From: Enterobacter hormaechei subsp. hoffmannii
GTDB taxonomy: Bacteria; Pseudomonadota; Gammaproteobacteria; Enterobacterales; Enterobacteriaceae
Reading direction: 5' to 3'
DNA length: 64,000 nucleotides
Assembly (NCBI RefSeq): GCF_001729745.1
Contig: NZ_CP017187.1
Span: 62,001-126,000 of the forward strand
This document shows positions 43,453 to 51,098 of the stretch, in pieces; positions within the stretch are counted from its first letter, which is position 1; every line of letters starts with the position of its first letter. Under the pieces are notes generated by a model. That model saw only the letters and a program-made list of their open reading frames with translations. It was not told where the DNA came from and ran no database searches. The translations under genes and the position numbers were made by a program.

Positions 43453-44003
43453 TCTCCGCCCTCCCCGATAACGCGGTAGCTCTCATCCCAGTGGGATTTG
43501 TTTTTTACGAACTCGACCACAGCCGGCTGATGAAAGTTGTCGTCAGTGTCCACCCAGGGCGCAATCCACAGGCGCTGCGTCGCATCAGGAATACGCTGAG
43601 CGGGGACGTGACCCGCTGTGTTGACTGCAACTGGCGTTGCATGACTGGCAGAAGCCAGAGGCGTCACCAGAGAATCAGACGTCCCCGCCGGGGCAGTAGT
43701 AACAGGACGAGACGCAACCGGCCTGGCGGTGGTCGTTCCGGTTGCTGCGACGGAGACAGGCCGGAACGGATTCACGACCGGAGCCTGATTTCGCAGTGCC
43801 GGCAGGGTTTCACCCGCAGGCTTTTTTGCGGCTTTATCGGCCGTCAGGTCATCCAGGCTTTTACCCTGTGCGGCCAGCCTGTTGGCCTCACCGGTCGTCA
43901 GACACTGGTCGGTGGCAGTCTTGTTACAGTCAAAATCTGAATTGAGACCGGCGCAGCCGGTCAGTGCGCTGCACAGCAGTGCAGCACCCAGTAGTTTTTT
44001 CAT
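43449..44003 (-). CDS. traV: TraV, outer-membrane core lipoprotein (VirB7-like)
   Basis: The 184-aa protein (F TraV 171) has lipobox LTGC at Cys18, then cysteines in DFDCNKTATDQCLTTGEANRLA, as in the family. A Pro/Ala/Thr-rich middle (about residues 65-125) is followed by a C-terminal WIAPWVDTDDNFHQPAVVEFV segment. It anchors TraK and TraB in the outer-membrane core. Confidence 0.95.
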   Translation of the reverse strand: MKKLLGAALLCSALTGCAGLNSDFDCNKTATDQCLTTGEANRLAAQGKSLDDLTADKAAKKPAGETLPALRNQAPVVNPFRPVSVAATGTTTARPVASRPVTTAPAGTSDSLVTPLASASHATPVAVNTAGHVPAQRIPDATQRLWIAPWVDTDDNFHQPAVVEFVKNKSHWDESYRVIGEGGE

Positions 44004-44061
44004 GGGATAACTCCGGTTTTAGTTCAGGGGGTCTTCAGGGAGGGGTAATACTCAGTTTCCA

Positions 44062-44169
44062 TTATTTGCAGTTGCACTGAAGCACAGTGAAAACCAGTGC
44101 AGGAATGAGGATATAACGATCGTCGTGCAGGCTTTTTAGCAATGAAGAACGTGTTCTGATTGCAGACAT
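44062..44169 (-). CDS. Very small ORF with hydrophobic tail, 35 aa
   Basis: ATG 44169 is preceded by CCGGAGTGATT, a good ribosome binding site. It encodes a basic N-terminus (MSAIRTRSSLLKSLHDD) and a hydrophobic C-terminus with two cysteines (LVFTVLQCNCK). It lies in the 247-bp gap between traV and the next gene. It could be a small membrane peptide. Evidence is limited to start signal and composition. Confidence 0.4.
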   Translation of the reverse strand: MSAIRTRSSLLKSLHDDRYILIPALVFTVLQCNCK

Positions 44170-44250
44170 AATCACTCCGGTGAAATGAATTACAGGAAAA
44201 AAGTGATGAGCAGACTGTTATTACGCTCTTTATCACGCATTCCGGCTTCC

Positions 44251-44637
44251 TTATTTAGCGGTTATGCAGGCTGATATCAGCGATGACCGGAGTACACGAA
44301 ACTCAATCACATCGTTCCGCTCAACAAGTTTTAGCGCTTCGGGAGAACAATTCATGGCGGCCTTAAGCACCAGTGACACGGCCAGACTGCGGTAACAATT
44401 TTCCAGAACGGTGGGGGCGTTCTGGGGTACGGCTGATAACACCTGCTGATATGCTTTCCAGGCATCCGACTGGGTCATTGCTTCACGTTCCACAGATTCA
44501 AGCTGTATTGAATCCTCCATCTCTTTTTTGGCAGTAGCGGCTGTCTGGTTAAAAATCACCGCTGCTGCACTGGCATTCACCACACCTGGTAATGCCAGTG
44601 AGAGCGCCATAAACAGGATTGCGGTATTACGTTTCAT
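44251..44637 (-). CDS. Exported hypothetical protein, 128 aa
   Basis: A clear signal peptide (MKRNTAILFMALSLALPGVVNASA) precedes a helical periplasmic domain with three cysteines (ENCYRS, MNCSPE, SACITAK). It lies in the traB-traV interval, where F has traP, trbD and trbG, but resembles none of them. Probably an accessory periplasmic factor. Confidence 0.65.
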   Translation of the reverse strand: MKRNTAILFMALSLALPGVVNASAAAVIFNQTAATAKKEMEDSIQLESVEREAMTQSDAWKAYQQVLSAVPQNAPTVLENCYRSLAVSLVLKAAMNCSPEALKLVERNDVIEFRVLRSSLISACITAK

Positions 44638-44682
44638 TTCCCCTCCCGGTTGTTGTGCAGAAACTTCGGGTCAGCTTTCTCT

Positions 44683-44970
44683 TCAGGCCATACCGTCGCC
44701 TTCTCCTTCCGACGCCTTTTTGCTGTCGATGTCAGGTCTGTTGTAATACTCAGGTGCGATACACCACAAAATACCGCCTGTACCAAATGCAACGATGCTC
44801 CACATGCTGTTATGGCTTTGTCCGTAGAAAAAAAGGCTTACCACGGCTACCATGCATAAGAGCAGAAATGCTCCGTACAACCGGTCGGCCAGCTTCCTTT
44901 TTTTGCTTACGTTCACATCCTTTGTTTTGCGGTCGGACACCCCCTCCCGCGATGTTCTTTGTGCCGCCAT
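44683..44970 (-). CDS. Small membrane protein, 95 aa
   Basis: The ATG at 44970 (GAGGAAACGCAG upstream) begins MAAQRTSREGVSDRKTKDVN. Two membrane segments follow (LYGAFLLLCMVAVVSLFFYG and SIVAFGTGGILWCIAPEYY). A longer in-frame reading to 45081 overlaps the previous gene and is unlikely. It may be a distant relative of its neighbour at 44981-45256. Confidence 0.55.
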   Translation of the reverse strand: MAAQRTSREGVSDRKTKDVNVSKKRKLADRLYGAFLLLCMVAVVSLFFYGQSHNSMWSIVAFGTGGILWCIAPEYYNRPDIDSKKASEGEGDGMA

Positions 44971-44980
44971 CTGCGTTTCC

Positions 44981-45256
44981 TCATCGGTTGATGGTGTTGC
45001 CGGAACCAGGAGGGTTAGCCTCCTTTTCTTCCGGTGTTGCGTCTGAAGGTGGTGAGTGCAGCTCACGCCACACCATGCCACCGGGAATTGATTCAGCCAG
45101 AAAAAGATTTCCTGCCGCCCAGAGACATAATCCGGTTAGCTGTATCCACTTAAAACTGGAGAAAAGCGTGGCGAACAAAATGGACCATGAAACGATGAAT
45201 GTCAGTCCTGGCCTCCATCTGGTTGTTGCCCAAAGTAGTAATTTTCGTGCTTTCAT
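44981..45256 (-). CDS. Small membrane protein after traB, 91 aa
   Basis: From ATG 45256 (AGGGAGTGAAG upstream) the protein has a basic N-terminus and two membrane segments (LTFIVSWSILFATLFSSF and LTGLCLWAAGNLFLAESI). Its tail is polar, PSDATPEEKEANPPG. It lies 13 bp after traB, in the place of F traP, without evident sequence similarity. Confidence 0.55.
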   Translation of the reverse strand: MKARKLLLWATTRWRPGLTFIVSWSILFATLFSSFKWIQLTGLCLWAAGNLFLAESIPGGMVWRELHSPPSDATPEEKEANPPGSGNTINR

Positions 45257-45269
45257 CTTCACTCCCTCA

Positions 45270-46673
45270 TTAGTTGATGGTGTCACCGAGGCGCAACTGG
45301 CTGGCCTGGCGTAGAACGTCGTCCGGGTTGATGTTGCCGACGGAGGCAGTGCCGGATGCTGTGGTCTGGCTCGCAGGTTGCGGAGTCACGGCGTTCTGCA
45401 CGGCGTTGCCGGCTTTCTGCATTTCCTCTTTCGCCTTCGCTTCCTCAGCATCCTCGATGGTTTCAAGGCGGAAGCCTTTCTGGAACACAACAGTAACCAG
45501 GTTGCCGGCACCAATATCAATTACCGGGTGATACTGCTCTGCGCGCTTAATCCAGTACTGGCTCAGCGTATCAGCAGCCTTACTGGCCCCGCCGCCAAAG
45601 CCCTGCTTAAACACATCTGCCGCGCCAACGTCAGCTGTGGCGCCGATGCCCACGGATGGCGTTGCCGCCGATTTGATACCCTCGCCAAAGCCAGACAGGA
45701 GGCCTGCTGCCCCCGCATAGCCGACAATCATGCCGTTTCGCATAACGGGCTTACCGCGAACACCACCTTTACCCTGATAGCTCACGTGGCCATCGAACGT
45801 CATATCGACATGTTTGCCGTTTTTCAGCACGCAACTGAGTGATTTCGTTCTGACAACGCCGCGCTCGCTGGAGATATCACCCCAGATTTCACCCACCACA
45901 AAGCAGCCGTCTGCGCTGTACTCTTTGTTGTTGGGCATCTGGATGTTCCCCAGCAGACGAATGGTGACTGGCTGGGTGTTCTGCTGACCGGTGACGCTGG
46001 CGTTGGCGTCAGCGCCTTCAATCAGGATGGCATCAGAGAACGAGCCGGACGGAATCCAGGGGAGTCTGGTTGGCTTTTTCTTCAGGCTTTCATAGCTGAA
46101 TTTTGTGGTCGACAGCCCGCCCGTCATACGCTGACCTGAGCCGCCCGGATAGAACCCTGTGCCCTGCCCCATGTTGACACCAGTGGCGGCCGGTGCTCCT
46201 GTGGGGGTCACAGTGTATTCGGGAGGTCGGGCCTGACCGGCAGCAACGGGGCCGGGGAGTGGTGTTCCGTTCTGACCGGCAGGTGGTGTCTGCTGGCCAG
46301 TGGTCGCGTTGCTGCCGGGGGCTTTCGAGAGTTGGTCATTCAGGCGCTGAATTTCTTCATCCTTTTTGGCCAGCTGTTGCTCGGTAGTGAGCTTGTTCTG
46401 TGCAAACTGCTGGGTGAGCGTGGTGAGCTTGTCCTCAAGTGCGGAGGTCTTTGCCTGCTGCTGTGCCAGTGCGGCATCGTTAACCTGCTGGTTAAACGCG
46501 GCGGTAACGACACCGGTCATATTTGGGGCTGCAACTGGTGCGGGTTGTTTCTGAGCCTGCTGATACTTGCCGTACCATATGACACCGCCCGTTGCAGCCG
46601 CGCCCCCTATGATAACGGCGGCAAGGATGGCCAGTTGCTTTCGGCGGGTTTTCAGATTTTCATTCAGGTTCAT
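45270..46673 (-). CDS. traB: TraB, inner-membrane scaffold (VirB10-like)
   Basis: The 467-aa protein (F TraB 475) has one N-terminal membrane helix (LAILAAVIIGGAAATGGVIWYG). A coiled-coil segment (ALAQQQAKTSALEDKLTTLTQQFAQNKLTTEQQLAKKDEEIQRLNDQL) and a Pro/Gly-rich stretch spanning the periplasm follow. The C-terminal VirB10-type beta domain has SDAILIEGADANASV and GEIWGDISSERGVVRTKSLSCV. It links the inner membrane to the TraK/TraV outer core. Starts with a 4-bp overlap on traK. Confidence 0.97.
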   Translation of the reverse strand: MNLNENLKTRRKQLAILAAVIIGGAAATGGVIWYGKYQQAQKQPAPVAAPNMTGVVTAAFNQQVNDAALAQQQAKTSALEDKLTTLTQQFAQNKLTTEQQLAKKDEEIQRLNDQLSKAPGSNATTGQQTPPAGQNGTPLPGPVAAGQARPPEYTVTPTGAPAATGVNMGQGTGFYPGGSGQRMTGGLSTTKFSYESLKKKPTRLPWIPSGSFSDAILIEGADANASVTGQQNTQPVTIRLLGNIQMPNNKEYSADGCFVVGEIWGDISSERGVVRTKSLSCVLKNGKHVDMTFDGHVSYQGKGGVRGKPVMRNGMIVGYAGAAGLLSGFGEGIKSAATPSVGIGATADVGAADVFKQGFGGGASKAADTLSQYWIKRAEQYHPVIDIGAGNLVTVVFQKGFRLETIEDAEEAKAKEEMQKAGNAVQNAVTPQPASQTTASGTASVGNINPDDVLRQASQLRLGDTIN

Positions 46674-47410
46674 GGGCGGGTGTCTCCGTCATCTGAAAAC
46701 ACAATCCAGGCGTAGCCTTCGCCACCGGCGTACAGTTTGTTTTGTGACAGCATTACGGCTCTGACGCCCTTGTGCCAGAAGTCACGCTCGCGCAGGTCGC
46801 GGGTGATGTTTCCGGGGTTGCTCATCCGGAAGCGCACGACACGCAGGTGGTTACCCACAAACTGGCGTTCCGGTGTCAGGCGTACATCACTGGCGGGTGT
46901 GTATGCCGGCATGCGGCTGACCGGATATTCCTGGTAGTCGTCCGGTACCTGGCCGTTGACTACGGCACGGGACAGTGCGACCAGCGTTTTTTCGTAGGTC
47001 TGCCCTTCTTCCCATGCCTTCGCGTCGTCATTCTTGCGAAGTGGTGGTGACGCTGGGGTGAAGCGCAGTGTTTTGCCATTACCCGGCTGCGGCCTGATGT
47101 TAAGGCTCAGGGAGGAGCCGCGGTCGGTCTGGATGAACAGCGTGAAGTTCTGGCCGACGAGGGGGGACAGGATAAGTGCTCCGTCATCGGTTGTGCTCTG
47201 GTCGTAGGCACCGGTTGGTCCGCTGATGCTGGTAATGAGTTCTCCGTCGACAACAACCTTGCTTGGGTTGGTGTTGCTGAGTGTGACGTTAAAGGCGGCG
47301 TCGTTCTCAAACGGAATGGCTGCGGGTGCGGAAGCGGCCCGAAGGCCGCTTGTGAATAATCCCGCTGCCAGAAACACAGCAGCAGCTGCCGGTGAAATGC
47401 GAAATTTCAT
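46670..47410 (-). CDS. traK: TraK, secretin-like outer-membrane core protein (VirB9-like)
   Basis: The 246-aa exported protein (F TraK 242) has a signal peptide (cleavage near LRAASA). The mature part carries LSNTNPSKVVVDGELITSISGP and a C-terminal LYAGGEGYAWIVFSDDG. It forms the outer ring with TraV and TraB. Confidence 0.95.
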   Translation of the reverse strand: MKFRISPAAAAVFLAAGLFTSGLRAASAPAAIPFENDAAFNVTLSNTNPSKVVVDGELITSISGPTGAYDQSTTDDGALILSPLVGQNFTLFIQTDRGSSLSLNIRPQPGNGKTLRFTPASPPLRKNDDAKAWEEGQTYEKTLVALSRAVVNGQVPDDYQEYPVSRMPAYTPASDVRLTPERQFVGNHLRVVRFRMSNPGNITRDLRERDFWHKGVRAVMLSQNKLYAGGEGYAWIVFSDDGDTRP

Positions 47411-47421
47411 GGGCAGTCCTG

Positions 47422-48003
47422 TTAGTTAGTGGGAGATGCCGGCTTGAGTTCTTCAAAGCTGTGGAGGTTAATCACACCATTGTCATAACTCAGTTTTAGT
47501 CGGTAGGTTTTTTCCTGGTCTTTCAGTGGCGTGGTGATTGCGCCGTTGGTGGTGGATGGTTTCAGGACTCCGCTGTACTGCACGGTGTTATCATCAATAA
47601 CACGAATTTCTTTCGTATCGAACCGGGTGGTTATGCCCGATTTTTTGATGCGTTCAGCTTCAATGTCCAGGGATTTCTTGAGTACGTCCCGCTCGGCGGA
47701 AGGGACGAATCCAAGAATCATTTTCTGGTTGTTGTCGATGTTTTCCGGGCTTACGTTCAGTCGCCAGTAAATAAAGGAAGCGGCGAATTGTGTCAGGCCG
47801 GTGGCATCCACACTTTTTGAATCGGATGCGAACGGGCGGTTAAACGTTAATGGCGTGGTGATGGTTTTCTGGGTGGTGGCGAAATACCATGCCAGTGAGC
47901 CAGTCAGTACATTCCCTGCGCCCATGAGTAAAGTTAAAGCTGAAAGACCAATAAACGCATAGCGGAGTTGTTTATCGCGCTCTCCTTTAATATTCAGTTT
48001 CAT
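47422..48003 (-). CDS. traE: TraE, pilus assembly protein (VirB5/8-like)
   Basis: The 193-aa protein (F TraE 188) has an N-terminal membrane anchor (AFIGLSALTLLMGAGNVLTGSLAWYFA) and a periplasmic domain with FIYWRLNVSPENIDNNQKMILGFV. Standard position between traL and traK. Confidence 0.95.
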   Translation of the reverse strand: MKLNIKGERDKQLRYAFIGLSALTLLMGAGNVLTGSLAWYFATTQKTITTPLTFNRPFASDSKSVDATGLTQFAASFIYWRLNVSPENIDNNQKMILGFVPSAERDVLKKSLDIEAERIKKSGITTRFDTKEIRVIDDNTVQYSGVLKPSTTNGAITTPLKDQEKTYRLKLSYDNGVINLHSFEELKPASPTN

Positions 48004-48008
48004 GAAAA

Positions 48009-48314
48009 CTATGCCCTCCAGTGACGGAAACTTGAGTCGGGTATCTGGCGAAATGTGACTTTGAATAAAAGTGATGGCAGGTGCCAGTAGCAGAAATTAA
48101 GCAGCCAGTATGACCCCTGCCCTTTTTTCAGATATCGGACAAGAAACCAGAGCAGGCCTGCAATTACTCCAAGCTCGACCGACATGTTGTTAAGCACCCC
48201 CAGTAAAATAAGGGGTGCGGTAACAATTAGCTCATCAATCGGTAAGCCTAAATAACGTTCCTGCTGGTTCAGAGTTTCCGGGAAGTAGTATTTATCTTCT
48301 TCCCTGCTCATCAT
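48009..48314 (-). CDS. traL: TraL, pilus assembly protein (VirB3-like)
   Basis: The 101-aa protein carries the family start KYYFPETLNQQERYLGLPIDELI, two membrane stretches (APLILLGVLNNMSV, LGVIAGLLWFLVRYL) and the terminal IPDSSFRHWRA. F TraL is 91 aa. The ATG directly follows the traA stop, with an alternative ATG one codon later. Confidence 0.93.
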   Translation of the reverse strand: MMSREEDKYYFPETLNQQERYLGLPIDELIVTAPLILLGVLNNMSVELGVIAGLLWFLVRYLKKGQGSYWLLNFCYWHLPSLLFKVTFRQIPDSSFRHWRA

Positions 48315-48668
48315 TTAACTCGCGATGCCGAAGGCGACACGGGTAAAGATAATTGCCATCACGATACCGACGAATACCAGCGGTGAGCGAGCCTTGATGT
48401 AAATAAACAGGCCCATGATGATTTCGGCAATGTAAAACCATTTAATCAATGATGAGCCAGAACCGAAGGTTGAATTAACCGTGGTGTTCTGTGAGGAAAG
48501 AAGGTCGGTGCCGCTGGCGAATGCCGGGTGAGTGACCATAAGTGCAATTAAAAAAGCGCCTACTGACCTTAAGTAAAATTTAGTCTGGCGATTTTCGCGT
48601 GCTTTGCGGAATAAAGACGCTACCGCCCATCCCTTACCGACGTTAAGGGCACTGCCTTTGGTTAACAT
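48315..48668 (-). CDS. traA: TraA, F-type propilin
   Basis: From ATG 48668 (TCGGAGAAAACAATC upstream) the propilin is 117 aa (F TraA 121). A long leader ends at the signal peptidase site THPAFA-SGT, leaving a mature pilin of 66 residues (F 70). The mature part has LLSSQNTTVNSTFGSGSSLIKWFYIAEI, two membrane helices joined by a short basic loop (YIKARSP), as in F. The leader contains a long positively charged part (SLFRKARENRQTKFYLRSVG). TraA is the subunit of the mating pilus and the first gene of the operon. Confidence 0.96.
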   Translation of the reverse strand: MLTKGSALNVGKGWAVASLFRKARENRQTKFYLRSVGAFLIALMVTHPAFASGTDLLSSQNTTVNSTFGSGSSLIKWFYIAEIIMGLFIYIKARSPLVFVGIVMAIIFTRVAFGIAS

Positions 48669-48728
48669 GATTGTTTTCTCCGAAGTAAACAAAAGTGAAT
48701 CGCGTAAGTGCTTGTTTACGCGGGCGCA

Positions 48729-48773
48729 ATTGTCCCATGACCCTAAAAAAAAAAAACTGTGACGCATGTCACG
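48729..48773 (-). promoter_or_regulatory. Candidate CRP-dependent promoter of the tra operon
   Basis: A CRP-like site TGTGA-CGCATG-TCACG lies at 48758-48773, next to a run of 12 A (48745-48756). On the minus strand a -10-like GACAAT (48734-48729) is placed so that the CRP site would be centred near -43. On the plus strand a perfect TATAAT (48780-48785) could serve the divergent gene. F uses TraJ and ArcA here. CRP control would be different. The promoter call is inference from spacing. Confidence 0.45.
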
Positions 48774-48865
48774 CTTTCATATAATCATTCGGATTTATCT
48801 GAATATGTAAGTGAGTAGGCTTTGCTGACCAGAAAGTTCAGAAATGGCCTGCGGGATCTATAGCT

Positions 48866-49507
48866 ATGAAAGTTAAAGAGAAAATGTGGGATGGTCGCGG
48901 CCGTCCAAGGAAGTTTCAGCCGGGTGAAGCTGTGGAATGGCGGTTGCGGGCTCCTGATAATTTGCTTATGGAGTTGAGAATATGCGCCCGGGCTGGCAAC
49001 AGGAGTGTAAATGAAGAAATTATTGCCAGGTTGTTGCTGTCCCTTAATTATCAAACCGGGAAGCCTGTTATTAAAACAGCGGAGGGAGAGAGGTTAATAG
49101 CTTTGGCGGTGAGATTTGAGGAGTGGCTTGGAAGATTACTTGATGAAGAGTCCGTTGAGGTTGGGGGTGAAATTAAAACACCGCTCAAGCAGGAGCAATT
49201 GTGGGTGTGGCGTGAGGGTGAAAGAATTTTGCTCCCCGGGAAAACAATTGGCTACAGTATGCGTATTCCTGAGAATCTTGCAGATGAAATCAGGGCAATG
49301 GCGAAGGTGCATAACCGTAGTCTTAATGACGAAATGCTTACCCGCCTGATGAATACGCTGGGTTATTTCACGGAAAGGTTACTTGACCAGAACGAGGATG
49401 CGCAGGCGCTAAAAGTGCTTTGCATGGAGTTTGAGGTGTTCCTGAAGGAAAAAATAAGGGAGGTGGAGAAAGGCGAGCTTCCGTGGAACGAAAGACCGTC
49501 TCAGTGA
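48866..49507 (+). CDS. TraY-like tandem ribbon-helix-helix protein, divergent from traA
   Basis: The 213-aa protein contains two related ribbon-helix-helix units: VEWRLRAPDNLLMELRICARAGNRSVNEEIIARLL (about residues 22-58) and IGYSMRIPENLADEIRAMAKVHNRSLNDEMLTRLM (about 128-165). Each is followed by a Glu/Leu-rich helix. F TraY (131 aa) likewise has two RHH units and binds oriT and the PY promoter. Here each unit has its own C-terminal extension, and the gene is inverted relative to traA. It could be the oriT accessory, a repressor of the shared promoter region, or both. Confidence 0.8.
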   Translation: MKVKEKMWDGRGRPRKFQPGEAVEWRLRAPDNLLMELRICARAGNRSVNEEIIARLLLSLNYQTGKPVIKTAEGERLIALAVRFEEWLGRLLDEESVEVGGEIKTPLKQEQLWVWREGERILLPGKTIGYSMRIPENLADEIRAMAKVHNRSLNDEMLTRLMNTLGYFTERLLDQNEDAQALKVLCMEFEVFLKEKIREVEKGELPWNERPSQ

Positions 49508-49514
49508 TCGATTC

Positions 49515-49534
49515 TGGCCGGAGTGTTCCGGCCA
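49515..49534. terminator. Bidirectional hairpin between convergent traY-like gene and traM
   Basis: TGGCCGGA-gtgt-TCCGGCCA is a perfect 8-bp stem 7 bp after the traY-like stop and 11 bp from the traM stop. No strong T-tract follows on either side. Confidence 0.5.
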
Positions 49535-49545
49535 AAGTTGCTAAT

Positions 49546-49932
49546 TTATCCTGCAAGGAAGTGGTCTTTTTCGGCTTTATCTTCCGCATCGTTAATTGCA
49601 CTGATGTTGGTGTTTATGAGTTCTTCCAGTTTCACGCCAGAGTCGGGGCCTTTAAGTGTGACGAAGATGTCAGAGACAAGGGCGGTCAGAATCATAATAC
49701 CTTCGCGTGACCCGGAAACTTTTTTTATCAGGTCACGTCTGAAGCCATCCAGGTCAAATGTACTTCCCTCTTCTTTCGATTTGTAAACCATTAGCCCAAG
49801 ACGTACTAATTCGTTGACAATTGATGAATAGTTCATCTCAGATGTGGTGGCCCCTTTCTGTAGTTCTATTTCAAGAATATCATGTATTTCGCGGTCAATT
49901 TTGTCTTTAAAGTAAATGTTCTTTCTTGGCAT
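49546..49932 (-). CDS. traM: TraM, oriT-binding relaxosome protein
   Basis: The 128-aa protein (F TraM 127) has an N-terminal ribbon-helix-helix (MPRKNIYFKDKIDREIHDILEIELQKG) and the C-terminal tetramerisation region (LKGPDSGVKLEELINTNISAINDAEDKAEKDHF). It binds repeated sites at oriT and contacts the TraD tail to start transfer. It is transcribed away from oriT on the tra strand. The repeats just upstream fit autoregulated TraM sites. Confidence 0.88.
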   Translation of the reverse strand: MPRKNIYFKDKIDREIHDILEIELQKGATTSEMNYSSIVNELVRLGLMVYKSKEEGSTFDLDGFRRDLIKKVSGSREGIMILTALVSDIFVTLKGPDSGVKLEELINTNISAINDAEDKAEKDHFLAG

Positions 49933-49954
49933 AATAATGTCTCGATGTTCTAAG

Positions 49955-50230
49955 GTAGTGCCTAATGCGGCACTGCAATGGCGAACTTTAACAGCTATCA
50001 GTGGTACAGGGTTCAGGTAACCATCTGATTTTATAGATAACCCATCCCTAAAAATGTGTGCTAATCAGGCACTACAGTGTGTGTGCATTAGGCACTATGA
50101 AGTGTGTGGTTCAGGCACTGTCTATTTTTAAGTTACTCTAATAATTGAATACACACAATCCCCACACTTCAAAGTGCTGTATTAGCACACATTGCAGTGC
50201 CTAATCAGGCACAGCAATGTGTGTTGGGCA
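49955..50230. repeat. oriT: TraM-binding-type repeats of oriT
   Basis: At least six related hyphenated palindromes of the type GTGC-nnAnn(n)-GGCAC or AGTGC..GCAC occur: near 49957, 50056, 50081, 50103, 50170 and 50194. Examples are GTGCCTAATGCGGCAC and TGTGCTAATCAGGCAC. Repeated CTAAT/ATTAG centres with flanking CACA/TGTG make this an array of binding sites between traM and nic, the place of the F sbm sites. Confidence 0.7.
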
Positions 50231-50306
50231 ACACACTTTAAGCCCGTACACTCAAAAATTACGAAAATAAAAACCACTCATTCCACTGAATTTAAAGAAA
50301 AAAACT

Positions 50307-50336
50307 GCAAGACGAAGTCTTGCGTGGGGTGTGATG
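50307..50336 (+). other. oriT: oriT nic region recognised by TraI
   Basis: The inverted repeat GCAAGAC-GAA-GTCTTGC (50307-50323) is followed by GTGGGGTGTGATG. F has the same arrangement, with a hairpin ending TTTTTGC and then GTGGGGTGTGGTG. The match places the TraI binding and nicking site at about 50324-50336 on the plus strand. The plus strand would be the transferred strand, and DNA at higher coordinates would enter the recipient first. The exact nicked bond was not assigned. Confidence 0.85.
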
Positions 50337-50530
50337 TTTTAAAGGGTTAGTAAAGAGCGGCATGTTAATACCGTCTACTGCTCTGACATGTTTATTTCGG
50401 ACAGGTGTTAAATCCCTTCAGGAGAGCGCTCACGCGCGTTTGTAGTGAATTAACTTGATTACGACGATCCGCCGGGGTATTTTTTAAGGCGACTCTCCAG
50501 AGCCCGTTTATTTCGTTAAAAGGCCAAACC
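50337..50530. other. Non-coding leading edge of oriT
   Basis: About 190 bp between nic and the transglycosylase gene hold no convincing gene. They contain CTCACGCGCG and AT-rich stretches that may belong to the promoter of the next gene. Confidence 0.4.
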
Positions 50531-51070
50531 ATGAAAATATCGTTACTGCCTGCGGCATTGCTGACTCTTTCCATGTCTGCTGGTGCAACTCCCCAGATGT
50601 GCTTTGATCAGGCCGGGAAAGATTATCAAATTGATCCGCTGCTGCTTATGTCAATTTCGATTAAAGAGAGCCATCTGGTACCGGATGCGATAAATGGATC
50701 AAACAGGAATGGGACAGAAGATGTCTGCGGTATGCAGGTAAACAGCTCTCATTACGGTAAACTTAAAAACTTCAATATTACCCGTGAGCGCCTGTTGAAT
50801 GATCCATGTATCTGCGTTTATACGGGTGCATGGGTACTGGCGCACAACTTCAGGTCATACGGAAAAAACTGGGACAGCGTGGGGATGTATAATACGGGGC
50901 CGAGCAAAAAGGTCATTGCGCAACGCAAGGCGTATGCTCAGGATATCAAAAATATATATCGCGTTTTGCTGGCCAGAAAAAAGTTACTTTCTGAACGCCT
51001 GGCGCCAGCTGCGGGAAAGGAGCATGAGATTAAAATTGCGGATACGGCCTCGTTACATAGCGGACAGTAA
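50531..51070 (+). CDS. Periplasmic lytic transglycosylase (orf169/gene 19 type)
   Basis: The 179-aa protein has a signal peptide (MKISLLPAALLTLSMSAGA) and a single SLT lysozyme-like domain. The catalytic Glu is in ISIKESHLVPDAINGS, and the motif GMQVNSSHY follows. It opens peptidoglycan locally for assembly of the transfer channel, as F orf169 and the VirB1 family do. It is the only conserved plus-strand gene on the leading side, next to oriT as in F. Confidence 0.93.
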   Translation: MKISLLPAALLTLSMSAGATPQMCFDQAGKDYQIDPLLLMSISIKESHLVPDAINGSNRNGTEDVCGMQVNSSHYGKLKNFNITRERLLNDPCICVYTGAWVLAHNFRSYGKNWDSVGMYNTGPSKKVIAQRKAYAQDIKNIYRVLLARKKLLSERLAPAAGKEHEIKIADTASLHSGQ

Positions 51071-51071
51071 A

Positions 51072-51093
51072 AAGCCGCTCTGTTGAGCGGCTT
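51072..51093. terminator. Bidirectional terminator after the transglycosylase gene
   Basis: AAGCCGCT-CTGTTG-AGCGGCTT followed by AATTTT on the plus side and preceded by AAA gives T-runs in both directions. It lies between two convergent genes. Confidence 0.75.
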
Positions 51094-51098
51094 AATTT

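Noticed and set aside
44024..44236. 70-codon minus-strand frame between traV and the 128-aa gene
   Set aside because: Odd composition and no ribosome binding site. An overlapping 35-codon frame has a good one and is preferred.
49955..50230. oriT repeats considered as a CRISPR-like array
   Set aside because: Units are short palindromes of variable spacing with no constant spacers and no cas genes. They fit TraM binding sites.
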